A stretch of DNA of 64,000 nt from Paenibacillus lentus. GTDB taxonomy: Bacteria; Bacillota; Bacilli; Paenibacillales; Paenibacillaceae. A program made the position numbers and the translations under genes. The stretch is from NCBI RefSeq assembly GCF_003931855.1, contig NZ_CP034248.1, forward strand, positions 1,674,001 to 1,738,000, read 5' to 3'. Of this stretch, positions 27,788-40,400 are shown in pieces (the stretch's first letter is position 1; the number at the start of each line of letters is the position of its first letter). Below the pieces are notes generated by a model. It did no database searches. It had not been told where the DNA came from and worked only from the letters and a program-made list of their open reading frames with translations.

Positions 27788-29603
27788 CCGCCAGCCGTCT
27801 ATTCAAGTAGAAGTCACAGCAGCGCCCTCCAAACGGCAAACCGCTTACGCTACCTGGAAAGCGCTCCGCTGGCTGATGTCCTTTGTAGGCCCTCACAAAG
27901 GCTGGATGATCGTTGGTACGTTGTCCGCAATTGCTGCCGCTGTTATTGAGATATGGACGGGAAGTTTGATCGAGCAGTTGACCACCCAGGCCGAGAAGGG
28001 GGCGGGGCCAGTCGTTCTGCAAATCGTGTACACCGTCTTTGTGGTCATCTTGATCGGTGTTCCGGCGAAGTTTTTTATGAGCTTTGGTGTGGAGCGAAGC
28101 AGCGCGTCTGCGGTACAGGATATCCGCAACCGTGTTATGCGGCATATCGGCAAGCTCCCGGTCTCCTATTTTGAAAAGCAGCACTCCGGCGACGTATTGT
28201 CGCGGATCAACAACGATTTGCAGCTCATTCAGCAGTTTATGATTCGGGACCTGGCCCAGTGGTTTTATCATCCGCTGTTGTTCATCGGTTGTTTTGCTTA
28301 TTTAATCTACCTTCAATGGGAACTGATGCTGTACAGCCTGCTGCTATTTCCCTTAGCACTACTTGTTTCCCAATGGATTGGTAAGCAGCTCGAGCGGTTG
28401 ACAGAGGAAGCCCAGGCGAATATGGGACGAATGAACGTCAATCTCCAGGATACGCTTGGGGGGATGCCTATTGTAAAAAGTTACCTGCTATCCGATATGT
28501 TATCTCGCTCCTACCAGGCACTGCTGCAAGTAACGGCTCAGAAAAAACTGGCTGTAAAAAAGCGGGAAGCCTGGGTCAATCCGCTGCTGTCCACGCTGAT
28601 GATCAGCCCGATCATTTTCGCCGTCAGTTACGGAAGCTATTTGATCTTCAAAGGGCAGTTAGGCGCGGGAGAGCTGGTTGCCTTCCTGTACTTGCTGAAT
28701 CTGTGTCTGGAGCCGCTAGAGCATATTCCCGAGCTCATCACGCGGACGTTCGAAATGACCGGTGCCCTGAGAAGAGTTTTCGAAATCGTTGAGCAGCCGA
28801 CCGAAACGAAAAATGGCCGTTTGCTTCCGAAATCGAGTGCCGCTCCCATCGAGTTTCAGAACGTCACCTTCGGGTATGAGGAGGGCTCCCCGATTCTGCG
28901 GAATGTTAGCTTCTCGGTACCGGAAGGGAAGACGATTGCGCTTGTTGGAGCGAGCGGCGGAGGGAAGAGCACGGTGTTCAAGCTTGTATGCGGCTTTTAT
29001 CCGCTTCCGAAGGACCAGGGTGAGATCCGCGTGTTCGGCAGCCTGATCCACGGCGCTGATCCGGAGCAGCTTCAGTCGCATTTTTCCGTGGTAACCCAGG
29101 ATTCATATTTGTTTAGCGGCACGATCGCCGAAAATATCGGCTACGGGCGGGAAGAAGCGTCGATGGACGAGATTATCGAAGCTGCCAAAGCTGCTCAGGC
29201 GCATTCCTTCATTATGCAGCTTCTCGGCGGCTACCAGACGTATGTCGGAGAGCGCGGAGGCTTTTTGTCCGGCGGGCAGCGCCAGCGCATTGCAATGGCC
29301 CGGGCTTTTCTGAAGGATGCTCCCATTCTGCTGCTGGACGAGCCAACGTCGGCTCTTGATCCGGAGTCGGAAAGCGCGGTTCAGGAAGCGCTGGGCGTAT
29401 TGATGAAGCAGAGAACGACGATGGTTATTGCTCATCGGCTTTCTACGGTACAAAACGCTGACGAAATTTGGGTTATGGAGCAGGGGAATATTGTGGAAAA
29501 GGGCACTCATGAACAATTGCTGGAGATGAAGGGATTGTACGCCCAGTCGTACTACCAGGAATTTACCGAGTCTGCCGAGCGCAGGGAGGTGGAGTACACA
29601 TGA
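27777..29603 (+). CDS. pmxC: ABC exporter half-transporter PmxC
   Basis: The 608-residue protein fuses an N-terminal exporter membrane domain (about residues 35-330, six membrane segments) to an ATPase domain (about 360-590). Walker A is GASGGGKST, the signature is LSGGQRQR and Walker B is ILLLDEPTSALD. It overlaps pmxB by 11 bases and pmxD by 4, so the three are translationally coupled. In polymyxin clusters the two exporters between pmxB and pmxE are assigned to secretion of the lipopeptide, and PmxC and PmxD probably act as a heterodimer. The substrate is inferred from context only. Confidence 0.93.
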   Translation: MEADRQPSIQVEVTAAPSKRQTAYATWKALRWLMSFVGPHKGWMIVGTLSAIAAAVIEIWTGSLIEQLTTQAEKGAGPVVLQIVYTVFVVILIGVPAKFFMSFGVERSSASAVQDIRNRVMRHIGKLPVSYFEKQHSGDVLSRINNDLQLIQQFMIRDLAQWFYHPLLFIGCFAYLIYLQWELMLYSLLLFPLALLVSQWIGKQLERLTEEAQANMGRMNVNLQDTLGGMPIVKSYLLSDMLSRSYQALLQVTAQKKLAVKKREAWVNPLLSTLMISPIIFAVSYGSYLIFKGQLGAGELVAFLYLLNLCLEPLEHIPELITRTFEMTGALRRVFEIVEQPTETKNGRLLPKSSAAPIEFQNVTFGYEEGSPILRNVSFSVPEGKTIALVGASGGGKSTVFKLVCGFYPLPKDQGEIRVFGSLIHGADPEQLQSHFSVVTQDSYLFSGTIAENIGYGREEASMDEIIEAAKAAQAHSFIMQLLGGYQTYVGERGGFLSGGQRQRIAMARAFLKDAPILLLDEPTSALDPESESAVQEALGVLMKQRTTMVIAHRLSTVQNADEIWVMEQGNIVEKGTHEQLLEMKGLYAQSYYQEFTESAERREVEYT

Positions 29604-31333
29604 AAAAGGGCGGATGGCTCTCGCAAGTAAAAGAACTCGGCTACTTGCTGACGTTTATGAACCGCAAGCGTAAAACCCAGTACGCCATTGGCCTGGCCGT
29701 AACGGCGCTCACCCAAACCTTGTTCCTGATCGCCTTCAGCTTGGTCGTACATAACTTGGTAGATTTCGCCGTGTCCCGAGATACGTCTCTGATGGTGGGA
29801 GCCTTTATTATTTTGGGCGTGGCCCTGTTTCTGGAAAATGTGATTTCTCCCTGGTTCATTTACTTATACCAGCGAAGTGTCGAGCTGACCGTGCTGAATA
29901 TCCGCGAACGCCTTTATGACAAGCTGTGCCGGGTGCGGCCGAGATTCCTGGAGCAGACGCACCATGGGGACTTGCTGTCACGGGTGAACAACGATGTAAC
30001 GACCGTTGAGTTTACATTCTCGCAGGTTTACTTCGTTTTGCTGCTTCAAGTTGTCTTTTGCATCGGCTCCATTGCCTCCATGGTGTTGATCGATTGGCGG
30101 TTTGCCGGGGTATCCATCGTTATTCTGCTGCTGTCCTCCGTGGTCAGCCTGAAATTTGCGCGGGATATTCGCGTCTTGTCCGAACAAGGCTTGCAAACAC
30201 TCGGTAAAATGACCCAAAAGTTCAAAGATTTTATGGGCGGTATTCAAATTGTGAAGCTGTTCCGCATTCGCACAATTTACGGCCAATACGAGGCGCTGAA
30301 CGAACAAATGACGCAGACGCTTCGGCAAACCGCGCAGAAGAACGGCATGCAGGCTGCGGTAAACCATTTTATCAGCTACGTCACGTTCTGCGGCATTATC
30401 GTCATCGGCAGTCTACTTTATGCTTACGGATTGATGGGAATGGGAAGCGTCGCCGCCCTGGCGGTTCTGCAAGTGAATCTGACGCACGCCTTGTTGAACT
30501 TAGGCATGGTTCTGTCGATGACCCAAAATTCGCTCGCGGGCGCTCACCGGGTTCAAGAGGTACTAAGAGAGGAAGAGGAACCGGAGCGATTGGGATCTCC
30601 TCACAGCGAGCTCGTGTCGGAGGCTGCGGTGGAGTTTCGCGATGTGGAATTTTCCTATCAGGGGGATAAAAAGGTGCTTGTCGGTATGTCCTTGCAGGTT
30701 TTTCCCGGCCAGGTCGCCGCGATCGTGGGGGCCAGCGGCAGCGGCAAAAGTACGCTGATCAAGCTGCTGCTCGGCTTTTATCCTGTGGATAGCGGAGAAA
30801 TCCTGGTCCAAGGCAAACCGTTCGGCCATTATACGCTGGACGAAATCCGCAGGCAGATTGCATACGTTCCGCAGGAGCCATTCTTGTTTACCGGCACGAT
30901 TGAGGAAAACATTCGTTACGGCAGCCCGGATGCAACGGATGAAGAAGTGATCGAAGCGGCCAAAGCGGCGTACGCTCACCCTTTCATTCAGGAATTTCCG
31001 GAACAGTATAAAACGCCGGTGGGAGAGAGAGGAGCGTCATTGTCGGGCGGACAAAGGCAGCGAATTGCGATCGCCCGGGCGATTCTCAAAAACGCCCCGA
31101 TTTTGCTGCTGGACGAAGCGACTTCCGCGCTGGACAACGAATCCCAGCATTGGGTACAGCAGGCCCTGAACGAATTGATGAAGGGTCGCACCACCATCCT
31201 AATCGCCCACCGTCTCAGCACCGTGGAACATGCGGATTTGATTACCGTCATGAACCAAGGGACGGTCGTCGAGCGGGGCCGCCATCAGGACCTGCTGGCG
31301 CGCGGGGGGTATTACGCCCGGCTTTACGGCTAG
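29600..31333 (+). CDS. pmxD: ABC exporter half-transporter PmxD
   Basis: The 577-residue partner of PmxC has an exporter membrane domain (about residues 20-320) followed by an ATPase domain with Walker A GASGSGKST, signature LSGGQRQR and Walker B ILLLDEATSALD. The ATG overlaps the pmxC stop by 4 bases (ATGA), with GGGAGGTGG upstream. It likely pairs with PmxC to export the peptide. A 142-base gap with only short hairpins and no clear terminator leads to pmxE. Confidence 0.93.
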   Translation: MKKGGWLSQVKELGYLLTFMNRKRKTQYAIGLAVTALTQTLFLIAFSLVVHNLVDFAVSRDTSLMVGAFIILGVALFLENVISPWFIYLYQRSVELTVLNIRERLYDKLCRVRPRFLEQTHHGDLLSRVNNDVTTVEFTFSQVYFVLLLQVVFCIGSIASMVLIDWRFAGVSIVILLLSSVVSLKFARDIRVLSEQGLQTLGKMTQKFKDFMGGIQIVKLFRIRTIYGQYEALNEQMTQTLRQTAQKNGMQAAVNHFISYVTFCGIIVIGSLLYAYGLMGMGSVAALAVLQVNLTHALLNLGMVLSMTQNSLAGAHRVQEVLREEEEPERLGSPHSELVSEAAVEFRDVEFSYQGDKKVLVGMSLQVFPGQVAAIVGASGSGKSTLIKLLLGFYPVDSGEILVQGKPFGHYTLDEIRRQIAYVPQEPFLFTGTIEENIRYGSPDATDEEVIEAAKAAYAHPFIQEFPEQYKTPVGERGASLSGGQRQRIAIARAILKNAPILLLDEATSALDNESQHWVQQALNELMKGRTTILIAHRLSTVEHADLITVMNQGTVVERGRHQDLLARGGYYARLYG

Positions 31334-31475
31334 ACCCGCTTTGCGGCGGGCAGTTTCCTGCTTACGAATGCGACAGCGTTTTTTAGTAGTCAAGGTATGA
31401 CTCATGACTGGGAATTACTAGAAAACGGGGGGCTAGCCTATCTATAAAGAATTTCAAAACAGGGAGGGTGTCGAT

Positions 31476-34400
31476 GTGAGAGAGAATACCAACGAGCAAT
31501 ATGGACTAACGCAAGCTCAGCGCCGAATATGGCTCATGGAAATTATGAACCCGGGAACGTCTATCACGATGCTATCTGCGACCTACCGGATTACGGGTGA
31601 GATCGACACACAGCTTCTGGAGCAAGCGGTGGCAGAGATCGTCAAAACTTATGACGCTTTTCGAATCCGTATTAGCGGGGATATGCAAAATCCAACACAG
31701 TGGTTCGAAGAGCCGGAGAAGGTCCAAGCTAGAATAAGCCACCTCGAAATAGGCACAACCGAGGAATTCTATGCTTGGGTGAAAGAAGTAAGCGAAAAAC
31801 CGGTCAGTGTGTTCGACGAACACCTCCACCAATTTACGATGATCCATTTTGCGAATGGTCAAGTATGGCTCAATTTGATGATAAATCATATTATCGCCGA
31901 CGGCTTGTCCGTCAATGCTTTACTGCATGCGGTGATGGAAAAATACCTGGAACTGCGCAAAGGCATTTCCAGCAGTTATGAGGCCCCTTTCTATCTGGAT
32001 TATATTTTCGCGGAGTGTGAATATGAGCAATCGGAGCGTTATCAGAAAGGTAAGGAATACTGGCTGAAGAAGTACAATACTTTGCCTGAAACGACTGGGA
32101 TTAAATCGGTTCCGCCACACTCGATCGGTAGCGAATCCGATAAACTGGCCATCACTTTGGATGGTTCCCGGTATGAACGCATTCTGGCCTTCAGCGAACA
32201 ATATCAGGTCAGCTTATATACGTTATTTCTGTCGGCTATGTACGTCTTATTGTACAAGCTGACTGACAGCACCGATGTTCCGGTCGGCACGGTTTTCGCC
32301 AATCGCACCAGCAAGAAGGAAAAAGAAACGATCGGCATGTTCGTCAGCACCGTAGCTACGCGGATTCGTCTAAATCCAGATGAGAACGTTCTTTCTTTGC
32401 TCCAAACGGTTTCCAGAGAAAATATGGCGGATTTGCGGTATCAGAAATACCCTTATAACCAATTGATCCAGGACTTACGCGAACAACACGGCCGCAACGA
32501 TCTTTCGGGTCTATTCCGCACGTCTTTGGAATATTTGCCTTTGAAAATTGAGGAGTATGAGGAAATCAAGGTACGCCTTGAGGCTCATTTCGCTAGGCAC
32601 GAGATGGACGATTTGCTGCTGCGCTTTGACCATATGCTGAATGAAGAACATGTCATTCTTCATGCTTCCTATCGTATGGATCTGTTCGAGCCGGCTGAGA
32701 TTGAGCGAATAATGGATCAGTATGTAACCGTGCTGGACCAGTTTCTTCAGGATCCTGAACTTTCCGTACGCGAGATTTCTCTGCTGAGCGATGAGGAGAG
32801 GCAGCGCATTCTTAACGTCTTTAACCCGCCGTTGGCAGAGCTGTGCGAGGGAGAAACGTTTCATCGGTATGTTGAAAAGTTTGCAAGAGAAATTCCTGAT
32901 CATCCGGCAGTTGTCTATATGGACAAACAGTTGACCTACGGCGAATTGAATGAACGCGCCGAACGGCTGGCTTCTCTCCTTCGTGAACAGGGCGTGGGAA
33001 GGGAGACGATCACAGGGATCTGGGCGGAGCGTTCGGTGGAACTGCTGGTCGGGGTGCTCGCTGTTTGGAAAGCCGGTGGAGCCTATGTGCCACTGGACCC
33101 CGAATATCCTGCGGAGCGGATTGAGTACATGCTCAGCGATAGCGAAGCAGCGGTGCTGCTTACGCAGCGTCATCTGTTAGAGCGGGCCGAAGGCTGGTTG
33201 GCTGATGACGGGCTGAAGCTTCAAGCTGTCTATGCCATGGACGATGAACAAATTTATAACAGGGATACTTCAGCTGTAGAATTTGAATCTGCCGATAGCG
33301 CCCCGCAAGACTTGGCTTATGTGATCTACACCTCGGGAACGACGGGACGCCCGAAAGGCGTCATGATTGAGCACGGTAGTCTTGTGAATACGGCGGAGGC
33401 GTACCGTCGTGAGTACCGATTGGATCAGTTCCCGGTGCGACTGCTACAGCTGGCCAGTTTCTCGTTTGACGTGTTCGTCGGAGACATTGCGCGGACGCTG
33501 TATAACGGAGGTACGATGGTGATTGTGCCGAAGGATGACCGGATTGATCCGAATCGCTTATACGGCTGGATTCGGGACCAAAACATTACGGTATTCGAAT
33601 CGACGCCTGCGCTCATCCTGCCGTTCATGCAGCATATTTATGAAGAAGGGCTGGACGTCAGCTCCATGCAGTTGCTGATAACCAGCTCGGATGCATGCAG
33701 TGTCAGCGATTACCGATTGCTGCAGGAAAGGTTTGGCGGACAATTCCGTATTATTAACAGTTATGGCGTTACCGAAGCGGCCATTGACAGCAGCTTTTAC
33801 GATGAGCCGCTGGACAAGCTGCCGCCGTCGGGTCATGTGCCGATCGGAAAAGCTTGGCTGAACGCCCGGTTCTACATTGTCGATGCCGCGCTAAAGCCGG
33901 TTCCTGTAGGGGTTCCGGGCGAGCTTGTCATCGGCGGCGCCGGGGTGGCGCGCGGGTACTGGAACCGTCCGGACCTAACCGCCGAGAAGTTTACGGATAG
34001 CCCGTTTGTGCCGGGCGAACGTCTGTATCGGACAGGCGATTTGGCCCGCTGGCTGGAAGACGGCAACGTCGACTTCATCGGCCGAATCGACTATCAGGTG
34101 AAAATTCGGGGCTACAGGATCGAACCTGGCGAAATTGAAACGGCCCTGCTGCGTTACCCGGGCGTCAAGCAGGCTGTGGTGACCGACCGTACGGATGAGC
34201 AGGGGCAAAAGTATTTGTGCGGCTACGTGGCGGCGGATGCTTCCTTGCAATTGAGCGATCTGCTGTTCCAATTGAAGCAAGAGCTGCCGGCCCATATGGT
34301 CCCGGCCCGGCTGGTGTCTCTTGATAAGCTTCCGCTCACGCCGAACGGTAAAATTGACCGTAAAGCGCTGCCTGAACCGACCGGAGAGGTAGAAGCGGGC

Positions 34401-37400
34401 CGTGAGTATGTGGCTCCTCGCACAACGCTGGAAACAAGACTTGCTCTCATATGGCAGCAGGTGCTCGGTATTACGCGAGTTGGAGTCCAGGACGATTTCT
34501 TTGACCTGGGTGGTCATTCCTTGCGGGCCTCTACGCTGATTTCCAAGATTCGGAAGGAGTTGCAAGTCGAGGTTCCGCTGCGGGAAGTTTTTCGCTACAC
34601 GACGATCGAACAGTTGGCCCAAAGAATCAGCGGCTTAAAGCAGCAGGAGACGTATGAGATTACAAAGGCTGCAGAGGCTGAGTACTATCCAGTTTCATCC
34701 GAGCAAAAGCGTCTGTACGTCCTTTGCCAGCTTGATGGGGCCGAGCGCAGTTACAATATGTCGGCGGCGCTTCTTCTTGAAGGAAAGCTGGATCACACGA
34801 GAGTCGAACACGCATTCCGGGCGCTGATTCAGCGCCATGAGACGCTGCGTACCGGGATTGAGCAGGTTCAAGGTGAGCTTGTCCAGCGCATCTATGACGA
34901 GGTGCAGTTTGCTGTCGATTATTTTCAGGCGAGCGAGCATGAATGGGATCAAGTGGTGGAAGCTTACTATCGCCCGTTTGATCTGACCAAGCCACCGCTT
35001 CTCCGCATCGGCCTGATCGAAGTCACCGAGGATCGCCACATTCTGCTGTTCGATATGCACCATATCGTCTCGGACGGCATTTCGACAGCGCTGCTCTTCG
35101 ACGAGTTTAGCCGCCTGTATCGGGGCGAGGAGCTGGCTCCGCTGCGTATTCAATACAAGGATTATGCCGTTTGGCAGCATTCCGAAGCCTACGAGCAGAT
35201 GCTCCATCCGCAGAAGGAGTACTGGCTGAAACAGCTGTCGGGCGAGCTGCCGATCTTGGAGCTGCCGACGGACTTCCCACGGCCTGCGGTACAAAGCTTT
35301 GACGGCCGGACCGTGAAGTTTTATATCGGGAAAGAGCGGACGGAGAAGCTGAAAGAGCTGGCGGCACGGACGGGAACGACCCTGTACATGGTGCTGCTGT
35401 CGGCTTACTCCATCCTTATGCATAAATATTCGGGTCAGGAAGATCTGATTGTCGGAACGCCGATTGCTGCAAGAACGCAGGAGGAAATGCAGCCGATCGT
35501 GGGGATGTTTGTCAACACGCTGGCCATTCGCAGCCGTCCGGAGCGTTCCAAGCCGTACCTTTCGTACCTGCAAGAAATCAAGGACATCACGCTCGGGGCT
35601 TTCGAACACCCCAATTATTTGTTCGAAGACTTGGTGGAAAGTCTTCACATTCCGCGCGCGAGCGGCCGGAATCCGCTCTTCGATACATTCTTCTCCCTGC
35701 AAAATACGGAGAACGAGCAAATTGTTATCGAGGGGCTGGAGCAATCGTTTTATCCACTGGAAAACCGAACATCCAAGTTCGAGCTGCTCCTGGACATTTC
35801 GGAGTTGGACGGTCAGCTCGAATGCCGGTTGGAATACGCTACGGCTTTGTATAAACAGGAGACCGCGGAGCGCTTGGCCAGACATTATGACAAGTTGCTC
35901 GAAACCATCGCAGCAGCGCCGGACGGGGATATTGCCTCGCTGGAAATGCTTACGGAGGAGGAAGTTTGCGAGCTGGTGCGTGCTTTCAATGATTCGGAGG
36001 CCGACTATCCGCGGCAGCAGACGATTCACGGCCTGTTCGAAGAGCAGGCGGCGCTTCACCCAGACAGCGTGGTCGCCGTTATGAATGAGCGGCAATTGAC
36101 CTACCGCGAGCTGAACGAGCGATCCAACCGCCTTGCGCGGAAGCTTCGGGAGGCGGGAGTAGAAGCGGACCAGCTAGTAGCGATTCTGGCCGAGCGCTCG
36201 CTCGATATGGTCGTCGGCATTCTGGCGATTCTCAAAGCGGGCGGAGCCTACGTGCCTGTCGATCCCGAGTACCCGGAGGAGCGTATCCGCTTCATGATCG
36301 AGGATTCGGGTGCGCCGTTATTGCTGATTCAAAGGCATCTGCACGAGAAGACCGACTTCGCAGGAACGCGCCTCGAATTGGACGACTTCGTGTGGGGCGA
36401 TAGAGGGGCGGACTCCCAAGATACGCTGGAGGCTTCGAACCTGGAGCCGATTTCCGGGCCCGGCAACCTGGCCTATGTCATCTACACGTCGGGAACGACC
36501 GGTAGACCGAAAGGCACGCTGATCGAGCATAAGAACGTCGTGCGCCTCTTGTTCAACGACAAGAACCTGTTTGACTTCGGACCGTCCGACACGTGGACGC
36601 TGTTCCACTCGTTCTGCTTCGATTTCTCCGTCTGGGAAATGTACGGAGCGCTGCTCAATGGAGGCAAGCTGGTCATCGTACCGCCGCTTACGGCGAAGAA
36701 CCCGGCCGATTTTCTGACGCTGCTGGGCCGCGAGCAGGTCACGATTTTGAACCAGACGCCAACGTACTTCTACCAGCTGCTGCGTGAGATCTTGGCGGAC
36801 CATCCGTACGATCTGCGGATTCGCAACATCATCTTTGGGGGCGAAGCGCTCAGTCCCCTGCTGCTGGGGGGCTTCAAGACGAAGTACCCGGAGACGAAGC
36901 TGATCAATATGTATGGGATTACCGAGACGACGGTTCACGTTACGTATAAGGATATTACATGGGCCGAGATTGAGGCAGCAAAGAGCAATATCGGCAAGCC
37001 GATCCCGACGCTGAGCGTGTACATTCTTGATGAAAAACGCCGCCCTGTACCGATCGGCGTAGTGGGCGAAATGTACGTGGCCGGGGAAGGCCTGGCGAGA
37101 GGATACCTGAACCGTCCGGATCTGACGGCGGAGAAGTTCGTCGATTCCCCGTTTGTGGAGGGGGAGAAGCTGTATCGCTCGGGCGATTTGGCGGCCTGGC
37201 TGCCAGACGGCAACATCGAATACCTGGGTCGGATCGACCATCAGGTCAAAATCCGCGGGTACCGGATCGAGCTGGACGAAATCGAGACGCAGCTACTGAA
37301 CGTCCGGGGCGTGGAAGAAGCGGTGGTGCTCGCCCGTCAGGACGGCGGGGGCGAGAAGGCGCTTGTCGCCTACTTTGTGGCGGATCGGACGCTGACGGTC

Positions 37401-40400
37401 AGCGAAATGAGAACCTCGCTGGCCCAGAGAATGCCGGGGTACATGATCCCGTCGTACTTCGTGCAGCTGGAGCGCATGCCGCTGACGTCCAACGGCAAAG
37501 TTGACCGCAAAGCGCTGCCGGAGCCGCAAGGAGGACTGCGAACAGGTGTCGAGTACGTAGCGCCGCGTAACCGGACGGAGTCCCAGCTTGTGGAAATCTG
37601 GGAGGAAGTGCTGGGCTACTCTGGCATTGGAGTCCTGGACAATTTCTTCGAGCTCGGAGGCCACTCCTTGCGGGCGACGAACCTTGTCAGCAAAATTCAG
37701 AAGGAAATGAACGTTGAACTTCCGCTGCGCGATGTTTTCCGTTATACGACGGTAGAGACGATGGCCGGGGCTATTGCCAGCTTGGAAGAAATGCGGCACA
37801 GCTCGATTCCGAAAGTGGAAGAGAAAGTATATTACCCGGTTTCCTCCGCGCAAAAAAGGTTGTACGTCCTGCACCAGCTGGATAGCCTGGAGCTGAATTA
37901 CAACCTCCCAAGCGCCTTGCAATTGGAAGGGGCTTTGAACGAGGCCAAAGTGGAAAAGGCGCTGACTATTCTGGTGAACCGGCACGATATGCTGCGCACC
38001 GGTTTTGAAATCGTAGATGGGGAGCCGGTTCAGCGTATTTATCCGCGTGTAGCTTTCAAGGTCGAGAAGCTTCAAGCAAGTGAAGATCAGGTTGCGACCA
38101 TTCTTGAAGGCTTCATTCAGCCTTTTGACTTGGCCCAGCCGCCTTTGCTGCGCGCCCTGCTGATCGAACTGGAGAAAGAAAAGTTCCTGCTCGCGCTGGA
38201 TATTCACCATATTGCTTCCGATGGCCTTTCCATGGATGTGCTGCTGCGCGAATTCGTGCGGCTGTACAATGGGGAACAATTGCCGGAGCTGCGGATTCAA
38301 TACAAGGATTACGCTGTTTGGCAGCAATCCGAGGAGCAGCGACAGCGCATCAAACGGCAGGAGGAATACTGGCGCGGGGTATTCAGCTCCGAGCTTCCGG
38401 TTCTTGAGCTGCCTCTCGACTTCTCACGTCCGGCCGTCCAGCAGTTTGATGGTCAAACCCTCACGTTTACGCTGGATGCGGAGAAAAGCGAAGCTCTCAA
38501 ACGGCTTGCCGGCGATTCGGGGGCGACGCTGTATATGCTTCTGCTGGCTGCGTACTCCGTATTGCTTCAAAAATACGCGGGACAGGAAGATATCGTGGTC
38601 GGCACTCCAATTGCCGCCCGTTCTCACGCTGATCTGCAGCCGATCATCGGCATGTTCGTTAATACGCTGGCCCTTCGCTTGAGTCCGGCGACGGAGCGAA
38701 CGTTCCTGGATTACTTGCAGGAAGTGAAGGAAACGACGCTTGGAGCCTATGAGCACCAGGACTATCCGTTCGAGGAGCTGGTGGAAGCTCTTCAGGTGAG
38801 ACGGGATTTAAGCCGGAATCCGCTGTTTGACACCATGTTTTCTTTGCAAAAGCACGAAAGTCTGGATTTAACCCTGGAAGGCTTGCAATGGTCGCTACTG
38901 GACATCGAGGAAAAGACGGCAAAGTTTGATCTTAGCTTAGATATCGTGGAAGAAGGTAATGAGCTGGTTTGCAAGATCGAGTACGCTACCTCATTGTTTA
39001 GACAGGAAACGATGGAACGGCTGGCGGGTCATTACGAGCAGCTTTTGGCCTCGATCCTGGCTCAGCCGGGTGCGCGTATTGCGGATTTGGATATTTTGAC
39101 GGACAGTGAAAAGCATGATTTGCTGGTCGGGTTTGACGTGTCCTCTTCGGCTCTTGCGAAGCAACCCGCCGCAGAGGGGATTGGCTTGGAAGCGGATGAG
39201 TCGTGGAGAGAGAGAACGTTCCACGAGCTGTTCGAGGAGCAGGCGGAGCGCACTCCTGGAGCACTGGCGGTTGTCTACGAAGGCAGCAAGCTGACGTATG
39301 CGGAGCTGAACGCCAAAGCGAATCGTCTGGCGTATGTACTGCGGGCTGGCGGGGTGAAACCGGAGCAGGTGGTCGGCATTTTGGCCGACCGTTCGGTGGA
39401 GCTGTTGATCGGGGTGCTTGCCGTATGGAAAGCGGGCGGTGCCTATGTGCCGCTCGACCCGGACTATCCAGCAGAACGGATCGAATATATGCTCGCGGAC
39501 AGCGGGGCGTCAGTGCTGCTCACACAGACCCGCCTGCTGGAGCAGGCGGAGGCTTGGCGCCAGGGCGGCGCTCTAGCGCTGCAAACGGTGCTTGCGCTTG
39601 ACGACGCAGCGACGTACAGCTTTGTAGCGGCGGGGGAGGCCGTGGGCGTACAAGCTTTGGGTGAAGCAGGCGCCGAGGTGGAGGCTTTGGCGCAAGCGGA
39701 AACGGAAACGGCTGCTGTCGAAACGTCCGCTACGGTAGAAGCCGAGAAGAACGTACAAGCGGTGGATCTAGCATCGAATCCGGCGAATGTGAATAAGCCC
39801 GGCGATTTGGCTTATGTCATCTACACCTCCGGTACGACGGGCCGTCCGAAGGGCGTGGCGGTGGAACACCGCAGCCTGGTGAACACGGCGGCAGGCTATC
39901 GGCGGGAATACCGGTTGGATCAGTTCCCGGTGCGGCTGCTGCAGCTCGCCAGCTTCTCATTCGACGTGTTCGTCGGCGATATTGCGCGGACGCTGTACAA
40001 CGGCGGCACCATGATCATCGTGCCGAAGGACGACCGGATCGATCCAACCCGCCTCTACGGCTGGATTCGCGACTACGCCGTGACGGTGTTCGAATCGACT
40101 CCGGCGCTGATCGTACCGTTCATGGAGCATGTACATGCTGAAGACTTAGACCTCAGTTCGATGCAGCTGCTAATCACAAGCTCGGATGCGTGTAGTGTAG
40201 CGGATTACCGCACCTTGCAGGAGCGCTTCGGCTCGCAGTTCCGTGTTATTAACAGCTACGGCGTAACGGAAGCGGCGATTGATTCCAGTTTCTATGACGA
40301 GCCGCTGGAGAAGCTGCCGAAGACGGGCAGCGTACCGATCGGGAAAGCATGGCTGAACGCTAAGTTCTACATCGTAGATGCGAATCTGAAGCCGGTACCG

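Noticed and set aside
31334..31475. Terminator between pmxD and pmxE
   Set aside because: Only short GC hairpins (such as CCGC/GCGG and GCAG/CTGC near 31345) without a following T tract are present, so readthrough into pmxE is likely.
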